Shown here in pieces: positions 31,636-36,015 of a stretch of 36,015 nt of DNA. The notes beneath the pieces are model-generated. The model was not told the origin of the DNA and searched no databases. It worked only from the letters and a program-made list of their open reading frames with translations. The number at the start of each line of letters is the position of its first letter. The first letter of the stretch is position 1. This DNA comes from DASUSH01 sp036375215. GTDB taxonomy: Bacteria; Actinomycetota; Thermoleophilia; Solirubrobacterales; 70-9. The position numbers and the translations under genes are program-made. Where the stretch lies: the NCBI GenBank assembly GCA_036375215.1, contig DASUSH010000048.1, positions 1 through 36,015 of the forward strand. The letters are read 5' to 3'.

Positions 31636-32421
31636 GTGGCGTGGGTCGAGACCGAGTCGCTGAGCTTCGTCGCTCGGCACGATTCCAGGGACGAGAGCGG
31701 CGCCCAGCGGACCCTCGACGAGCTCGAGGACATGCGGCTGCGGCTCGAGGACCGCTTCGACGAGGTCCCCGGCGAGATCAGCGTCGTGATCCACCCGGCG
31801 CCGGCCTGGCTCGCCGCCGCGCACCCGTTCCTGCCGCTCGCCCGCTGGGCGGCGGCGCCGGCCGGCCGCCGCTACCTCGCCGGCTGGGCGATGGCGACCG
31901 AGCTCCACATCCTGAACGAGGAGCACCTCGACCGCCGCGCGGGCGGGCCGGACTCGCGCCGGGCGCTGCGGGGGACCGCCGACCGCCTCTACACGCAGAT
32001 CGTGCTCGCCGCCAACAACCCCGCGCTGCCCCCGCCCTGGGGCCCGCGCCGCTTCGCGCGCTACCTGCGCTGGGCCTGGCTGATCGAGGGCGCCGCGCAG
32101 TACTTCGCGGGCCAGGTGCCGCTCTTTCGCCCCGCGGTGCTGCGGCGGATGCGCGAGGGCAAGCCGCCGACGTTCCCGCCCTCGGCCCGCGACGCGATCA
32201 TCCTCGGCGGCACGATCTTCGACCTCCTCGACCGCGAGATCGGCCGCTCCGCCGCCGACGTGCTCGCCACCCGTCCCGGCCGCGGCGGGCTCGAGGCCTC
32301 GATCGAGATCGCCTTCGACGCGCCGCTGCGCGAGGTCGAGCGCGCCTGGCGCGCCCACCTGCGCGAGCTCACCCAGCGCCGCCCGACCGAGCCCGAGTCG
32401 CTCGAGCTGCGGCTGGGCTGA
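31636..32421 (+). CDS. Peptidase MA-like protein lacking the HExxH zinc motif
   Basis: The 261-residue protein keeps the second half of a gluzincin-like core, WLIEGAAQYFAG (148-159, Glu151 at the usual third-ligand place). Where HExxH should lie it reads LYTQIVLAANN (118-128), so the zinc site looks lost. N-terminal ESLSFVARHDSRDE and VVIHPAPAWL resemble the surface-peptidase MA-like family. No clear signal peptide is seen. It may be a non-catalytic or substrate-binding relative, but a remote unrelated fold cannot be excluded. It is convergent with the next gene, 13 nt apart. Confidence 0.75.
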   Translation: MAWVETESLSFVARHDSRDESGAQRTLDELEDMRLRLEDRFDEVPGEISVVIHPAPAWLAAAHPFLPLARWAAAPAGRRYLAGWAMATELHILNEEHLDRRAGGPDSRRALRGTADRLYTQIVLAANNPALPPPWGPRRFARYLRWAWLIEGAAQYFAGQVPLFRPAVLRRMREGKPPTFPPSARDAIILGGTIFDLLDREIGRSAADVLATRPGRGGLEASIEIAFDAPLREVERAWRAHLRELTQRRPTEPESLELRLG

Positions 32422-32434
32422 GCGCCGGGGTCGC

Positions 32435-32974
32435 TCAGCCGCCGAGCGCGTAGACCAGCCCGAGCAGGCCCGAGCCGATCGCCAGCACGATCAGGATCCA
32501 GGCGAGCAGCTTCACCGGCGTCGGGCCCGCGTCGGTGCCGAGCGGAGAGGCGCCTCCCGTTGCGCCCGTCCCGTTCGCCTGCCCCGCGGGGTCGATCTCG
32601 GCGCCGGTCAGCAGCTCGCGCGCGTCCTCGGCGGCGGACTCGGGGACGAAGATGTCGCGGGGGCCCGCGGCGAGGAAGTCGGGGACGTCGAAGCCGCGGG
32701 TGCGCTTCTGCAGCGAGGGGATCCCCTCCTCGAGCAGGATCCCCTGGATCAGCTCGGCCTCGGCGAGGTTGCGGCCGCCGGCGACGCGGACGAGCTCGCC
32801 GCGGGTGTACTGGGGCTTCACCTTGCGGGCGCGCTCGTGGGCGTCGGTGATCGGCTCGAGCTCGCCCTGGCCGACGTAGGCGAGCGGCATCCCGCACTCG
32901 GCGCAGAAGCGCTGGTCGAGGGCGTACCGGATCGCGCAGTGCGGGCAGGCGAGCGGCCCCTCACCGGTCGCCAT
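32435..32974 (-). CDS. Zinc-ribbon/DUF2007 membrane-anchored protein
   Basis: The 179-residue protein has an N-terminal zinc ribbon (C10-x2-C13 and C24-x2-C27: CPHC, CAEC). A DUF2007-type domain follows (about 65-125; AEAELIQGILLEEGIPS and FVPESAAEDARELL). After a flexible linker a C-terminal transmembrane helix (about 155-176) would anchor it with the ribbon in the cytoplasm. DUF2007 is described as a putative signal-transducing fold. It starts 2 nt after the JAMM protease stop, so the two are co-translated. Confidence 0.85.
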   Translation of the reverse strand: MATGEGPLACPHCAIRYALDQRFCAECGMPLAYVGQGELEPITDAHERARKVKPQYTRGELVRVAGGRNLAEAELIQGILLEEGIPSLQKRTRGFDVPDFLAAGPRDIFVPESAAEDARELLTGAEIDPAGQANGTGATGGASPLGTDAGPTPVKLLAWILIVLAIGSGLLGLVYALGG

Positions 32975-32976
32975 CG

Positions 32977-33372
32977 TCAGACGACCTCGAGCTCGATCTC
33001 CGAGACCCGCTTGTCGGCGATCTTGAAGGCGCGCACCACGGGCTCGTCCTCGGCGATCGAGCAGATCAGGTGGACGAGCTCGGGCCAGGGGTTCCACTGG
33101 TTGACGTCGGTCTGCGAGGGATAGGCCTCGCTGTGGGTGTGCGAGTGGTAGCTGCCCACCATCTGCTCGCCGCGCGCCTCGATCCGCTCGGTCACCTCGT
33201 ACTGCTCGATCGGGTCGAGCTCGAAGCGCAGCGGGCTCGCGAACGTGTTGGTGACGCGGTGCACGCCGGTCACCTCGCCGTCGCGGGCCGCGACCAGCCC
33301 GCAGCACTCGTTCGGCGCATCGTCGCGGGCGTGGGCGACGATCGCATCGATGTGTTCACGCGCGACCTTCAC
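32977..33372 (-). CDS. JAMM/Mov34-family metalloprotease (Mec+-like)
   Basis: The 131-residue protein is a bare JAB domain. Glu22 lies in PNECCGLV, and the metal motif is complete: His76-x-His78-x7-Ser86-x2-Asp89 (SYHSHTHSEAYPSQTD). Bacterial members remove C-terminal residues from ubiquitin-like sulfur carriers such as ThiS/CysO, or deconjugate small modifiers. No sulfur carrier gene is adjacent, so the substrate is open. The GTG at 33372 is chosen because it begins the domain and follows a TAGCCT box. An in-frame ATG at 33420 comes from a palindromic repeat and is unlikely. Confidence 0.9.
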   Translation of the reverse strand: MKVAREHIDAIVAHARDDAPNECCGLVAARDGEVTGVHRVTNTFASPLRFELDPIEQYEVTERIEARGEQMVGSYHSHTHSEAYPSQTDVNQWNPWPELVHLICSIAEDEPVVRAFKIADKRVSEIELEVV

Positions 33373-33383
33373 GGGGTAGATCG

Positions 33384-33389
33384 AGGCTA
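33384..33389 (-). promoter_or_regulatory. -10 box of the JAMM protease operon
   Basis: TAGCCT on the minus strand ends 11 nt before the GTG at 33372, giving a leader of only a few bases. Confidence 0.35.
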
Positions 33390-33405
33390 GCGACCAGCAG
33401 ACGTA

Positions 33406-33490
33406 GGGGTCAGACCCCATTGTTATAGCTGGATAGCACGATCTGCCTGTGCTACTGTGCCAGTGCGATGGCACACAGGGGTCTGACCCC
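33406..33490. repeat. Inverted pair of GGGGTCAGACCCC repeats flanking a promoter region
   Basis: One copy at 33406-33418 and a reverse-complement copy at 33478-33490 enclose 59 nt. That interval contains the GntR -10 box and a perfect hairpin GTGCCA/TGGCAC (33457-33462 with 33469-33474). The second copy is translated as the start of the GntR protein (RGLTP). Confidence 0.8.
33453..33458 (+). promoter_or_regulatory. -10 box of the GntR-MCE locus
   Basis: TACTGT ends 9 nt before the ATG at 33468. The overlapping GTGCCA/TGGCAC inverted repeat could be an operator. Confidence 0.4.
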
Positions 33491-34349
33491 ACAGGCGCTC
33501 AGCACCACGGCTCCCATGCCGATGACCCCTCCGGGGACGCCTGGCTTCCTGATCGCGGAGCGGTTCTCGGTCGACCACGCGAGCGAGCTCCCGGTCGGCG
33601 CGCAGCTCCACTGGCAGCTCCGCAGCTTCATCCGCACCGGTCAGGCGCTGGCGGGAGAGCGGCTGCCCAGCGTGCGCGAGCTCGCCGAGCGCTGCGGCGT
33701 GAACGTCAACACCGTCCGCTCGGTCTACAGCCGCCTCGAGGAGGATGGGCTGGTCGCCTCGCGCCAGGGCGCCGGCACCTACGTCGCCGACGACGCGCCG
33801 GTCTCGCCGGAGCTGCGCGAGCTCGTCGACGAGGCGCTCGCCCGGGCCCGCGCCGCCGGCGTCGAGCCCCGCGAGCTCGCCGTCGCGCTCCATGCGGTCG
33901 CCCCCGCCCCGCTCCCCGACGTCCGCCGCGACTCCAACCAGCGCGGGGCGCGCTCGGAGCTGCGCCGCCAGATCGCCCGGCTCGAGGCCGAGCTCGCCTC
34001 CTTCCCGCGCGACCTGCAGCCGCCGCCCGAGCCCGAGGTCCGCCCCCACCACGGCGGCCGGATCGCGGGCGTCGAAGAGCTCGAGCGCACCCGGGACTCG
34101 CTGCTCGCCCGCGTCGCCGCCGTCCGCGAGGCCGGCGAGAAGCGCGATCGCCGCCGCGGCGAGGCGCGCGAGCGCGTCGAGGAGATGGTCCGCGAGCCCG
34201 AGGCCAACAAGTGGAGCTGGGTCTCGAGCGAGGACACCGGCGACCCCGGCTGCAAGGAGTGGCGCGTGACGCCGCGCTACGGCCCGGTCGGCGCGGCGAT
34301 GGGCTGGTGGCGCGTGAAGGTCTCGGGCGGATGCCCGTTAGCCACCTGA
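33468..34349 (+). CDS. GntR-family transcriptional regulator with coiled-coil C-terminal part
   Basis: The 293-residue protein has a GntR winged helix-turn-helix (about 41-108): PVGAQLHWQLRSFIRTGQA, LPSVRELAERCGVNVNTVR and LVASRQGAGTYV. The rest is not a FadR or HutC effector domain. It is a charged helical region (about 110-245) and a short Trp-rich tail (WSWVSSEDTGD, MGWWRVKVSGG). The first ~16 residues derive from a palindromic repeat. The ATG at 33516 is an alternative start, but 33468 has a -10 box at fitting distance. It lies 16 nt before a YrbE/MlaE gene and probably regulates that locus. Confidence 0.85.
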   Translation: MAHRGLTPQALSTTAPMPMTPPGTPGFLIAERFSVDHASELPVGAQLHWQLRSFIRTGQALAGERLPSVRELAERCGVNVNTVRSVYSRLEEDGLVASRQGAGTYVADDAPVSPELRELVDEALARARAAGVEPRELAVALHAVAPAPLPDVRRDSNQRGARSELRRQIARLEAELASFPRDLQPPPEPEVRPHHGGRIAGVEELERTRDSLLARVAAVREAGEKRDRRRGEARERVEEMVREPEANKWSWVSSEDTGDPGCKEWRVTPRYGPVGAAMGWWRVKVSGGCPLAT

Positions 34350-34365
34350 CAACCCCGGTGGCGCC

Positions 34366-35172
34366 ATGGTGAAGTCGGTCGCCGATCGCGCCTTCCTGCC
34401 GGCGAAGGCGGTCTTCGAGCAGGTCGGCAACATGATGATCCTGACCGGCAAGACGATCGTCTCCGCGGTCCGGCCCCCGTTCCCATACGGCACCGAGTTC
34501 GTCGGCCAGTTCCTCTTCGCGCTCCAGCTCTGCTGGTTCCCGATGCTGGTGAGCACGGTCGCGTTCGGCTTCGGCGCACCCGGCCTCCAGGCGGCGAACT
34601 TCCTCACCCTGTTCGGCGCGCTCGACCGGCTCGGCAGCTTCTTCATCCTGGCGAGCGTCAGGGAGTTTGCCCCGTTCGTCACCGCGATCGTCGTCGCGGG
34701 CGTCGCCGGCACCGCGATCACCGCCGACCTCGGCGCCCGCAAGATCCGCGAGGAGCTCGACGCCCTCCAGGTCCTCGGCGTCGACCCGATCAAGAACCTC
34801 GTCGTCCCCCGCTTCCTGGCGCTGATGCTGATCACCGGCCTGATGGACATCTACGCGCTGATCTTCGGGATCATCGGCGGGATCCTGGCGACGGTCCTCT
34901 ACGGGGCGCCGCTCGGCGGCTTCTTCGCGACGCTCTGGACGAACGCCTCGCTGCCCGACCTCTGGGGCTCGCTGGTGAAGACGATGCTGTTCGGCGCGAT
35001 CATCGCCGTGGTCTGCTCCTACAAGGGGATGAATGCGTCCGGAGGCGCCGAGGGGGTGGGCAAGGCGGTGAACGAGGCGGTCGTGCTCTCGACCCTCGGG
35101 ATCTTCGCCTTCAACTACGTCTTCACCCAGACCCTGCTCGCCACCCATCCGGAGATCTCGGTGATCAAGTGA
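34366..35172 (+). CDS. MlaE/YrbE-family ABC permease of an MCE lipid-transport system
   Basis: The 268-residue integral membrane protein has about five hydrophobic spans and the family signature VAGVAGTAITADLGARKIREE, given here as its core GTAITADLGARKIREELDAL, then VLGVDPIKNLVVPR. These are typical of YrbE/MlaE permeases that work with MCE proteins and an Mkl/MlaF ATPase to move lipids or sterols across the envelope. Its stop overlaps the GTG of a secreted protein gene (GTGA). In actinobacteria two YrbE genes are usually adjacent; here the second begins at 35876. Confidence 0.93.
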   Translation: MVKSVADRAFLPAKAVFEQVGNMMILTGKTIVSAVRPPFPYGTEFVGQFLFALQLCWFPMLVSTVAFGFGAPGLQAANFLTLFGALDRLGSFFILASVREFAPFVTAIVVAGVAGTAITADLGARKIREELDALQVLGVDPIKNLVVPRFLALMLITGLMDIYALIFGIIGGILATVLYGAPLGGFFATLWTNASLPDLWGSLVKTMLFGAIIAVVCSYKGMNASGGAEGVGKAVNEAVVLSTLGIFAFNYVFTQTLLATHPEISVIK

Positions 35173-35876
35173 GGCGCGCGCTCCTCACTTCCGCGCTGGC
35201 GCTCGCGCTCGCCGCCCCACTCGCCCTCGCCCAGGGTGACGGCGCCTACCAGACCTCGAGCTACACCCTGAGCCAGAAGCTCCCCGGCGAGAGCACCTCC
35301 GAGCGCTTCGTCTTCGACTACGTCGACCCGGCGGACCCGGCCGGCAAGCCGCCGGCGGTGCGCGAGGTGACGACGATCCTGCCGAAGGGCGGGCGCTACG
35401 ACTCCTCGGTGCCCGAGGCCTGCACCGCGACCGACGCGGAGCTGATGGCGCAGGGCGGCGCGGCCTGCCCGGAGGGCAGCGCGATCGGCGGCGGCGTCGT
35501 CACCGTCGACACGGGGTTCCCGGAGCCGGGCCGGGTCGTCACCGCCGACGTCGAGTTCTTCAACAACACCGACGAGTTCATCTACGTGAACACGGTCCGC
35601 GGCACCGGCGCCCGCACGATCATCCGGGCCGAGGTCACCGACCGCCTGACGATCACGCCGGCCGGGATGCTGCCCGGGACGCCGCCCGAGGGCGGCTCGA
35701 TCGACACGGTCGACGTCACCGTCGAGGGCGTCGCGAACGAGCGCGGCAACTACATCACCACCCCGCCGCGCTGCCCGAAGGACCGCAGCTGGACCGCGCG
35801 GGTCCGGTTCGAGTACGACGGCGGGGTCGCCCAGACCGTGCCCACCGAGAACCGCTGCCGGAAGCCGCGGCGCTGA
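35169..35876 (+). CDS. Secreted protein of unknown function between the two MCE permeases
   Basis: The 235-residue precursor has a signal peptide (MRRALLTSALALALAAPLAL, cleavage near AQG about 22). There is no lipobox cysteine. The mature part is beta-rich, with TTILPKGGRYDSSVPEAC, then CPEGSAIGGGVV, and paired cysteines near the end (RCPKDRS, NRCRK). The motif order P-K-G...C...CPEGSxIG is one I associate with Thermoleophilia exported proteins of unknown role. Start and stop both overlap the flanking permease genes (GTGA and TGATG). Close coupling suggests an extracytoplasmic partner of the transporter. Confidence 0.82.
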   Translation: MRRALLTSALALALAAPLALAQGDGAYQTSSYTLSQKLPGESTSERFVFDYVDPADPAGKPPAVREVTTILPKGGRYDSSVPEACTATDAELMAQGGAACPEGSAIGGGVVTVDTGFPEPGRVVTADVEFFNNTDEFIYVNTVRGTGARTIIRAEVTDRLTITPAGMLPGTPPEGGSIDTVDVTVEGVANERGNYITTPPRCPKDRSWTARVRFEYDGGVAQTVPTENRCRKPRR

Positions 35877-36015
35877 TGCCCGGCTGGGTCGCCATCCCCC
35901 GCGACTGGCTCTCCTCGCTCGGGGAGATCACCCGCTTCGGCGGGCGCGTCGTCGGCCTCGTCTACACCGGCCGCGTCTTCCAGTTCTTCGGCGAGACCCT
36001 GCGCCAGGCGGGGAT
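35876..36015 (+). CDS. Second MlaE/YrbE-family permease, N-terminal part (cut by right edge)
   Basis: Forty-six codons are present from the ATG at 35876, which overlaps the previous stop (TGATG). The sequence MPGWVAIPRDWLSSLGEITR continues FGGRVVGLVYTGRVFQF and ends FGETLRQAG. This matches the N-terminal amphipathic region of the second YrbE permease. MCE subunits and an ATPase would be expected beyond the edge. Confidence 0.75.
   Translation, partial: MPGWVAIPRDWLSSLGEITRFGGRVVGLVYTGRVFQFFGETLRQAG

Noticed and set aside
27116..31663. A 1515-codon plus-strand open frame over the metallopeptidase and acylase
   Set aside because: It is antisense to the metallopeptidase and out of frame with the acylase, whose signal peptides and catalytic motifs lie in the other frames.
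33420..33492. Upstream in-frame starts for the JAMM protease gene
   Set aside because: These start codons come from the palindromic repeat, add residues not expected in a JAB domain and lie upstream of the TAGCCT box.

Overview
The window is very GC-rich and codes densely on both strands. Starts are often GTG, and neighbouring genes are commonly joined by 4-nt GTGA/ATGA overlaps. Several traits suggest a deep-branching actinobacterium, most likely Thermoleophilia (Solirubrobacterales/Gaiellales type): an aerobic CO dehydrogenase operon, an MCE/YrbE lipid-transport locus, secreted beta-helix and Ig-like proteins, and TAnnnT boxes placed for leaderless transcription. No rRNA, tRNA, CRISPR array, transposase or phage gene was seen. 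Taxonomy is inferred from gene content and style.

1-8225, minus strand: one long operon for form I molybdenum-copper CO dehydrogenase. It is read from a TTGACC/TAATGT promoter near 8200. Order of reading: five small single-span membrane proteins, coxM, coxS, coxL (with the AYRCSFR active-site loop), an XdhC/CoxF protein fused to a YHS metal-binding domain, a MocA-like cytidylyltransferase, the AAA+ ATPase CoxD, and the start of CoxE, cut by the left edge. A second XdhC gene is divergent at 8266. The locus therefore encodes the enzyme, cofactor nucleotide transfer, and the sulfuration and copper-insertion machinery, plus a membrane module of unknown role.

9377-17090: a 1109-residue coiled-coil protein ending in a ComEA-like helix-hairpin-helix, flanked by two copies of a 47-nt inverted-repeat element. 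Then come an AcuC/HDAC-like deacetylase divergent from nadB, a small zinc-motif protein, and a convergent metallo-beta-lactamase-fold hydrolase.

17130-24325: hyuA, a secreted trypsin-like protease and hyuB, coupled by GTGA overlaps. An alpha/beta hydrolase follows, then DUF1802 (behind a long structured leader) and DUF1152 (apparently without a normal start codon).

24419-32421: exported or cell-surface proteins: a beta-helix protein, a gluzincin-like metalloprotease divergent from a penicillin acylase-family Ntn hydrolase, and a degenerate MA-like peptidase.

32435-36015: a JAMM protease with a zinc-ribbon/DUF2007 membrane protein on the minus strand. Divergent from these are a GntR regulator and the start of an MCE transporter locus: a YrbE/MlaE permease, a secreted protein, and a second permease cut by the right edge. 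Copies of the palindrome GGGGTCAGACCCC occur at three places (linker of the CoxF-like gene, 3' side of hyuB, JAMM/GntR promoter region).
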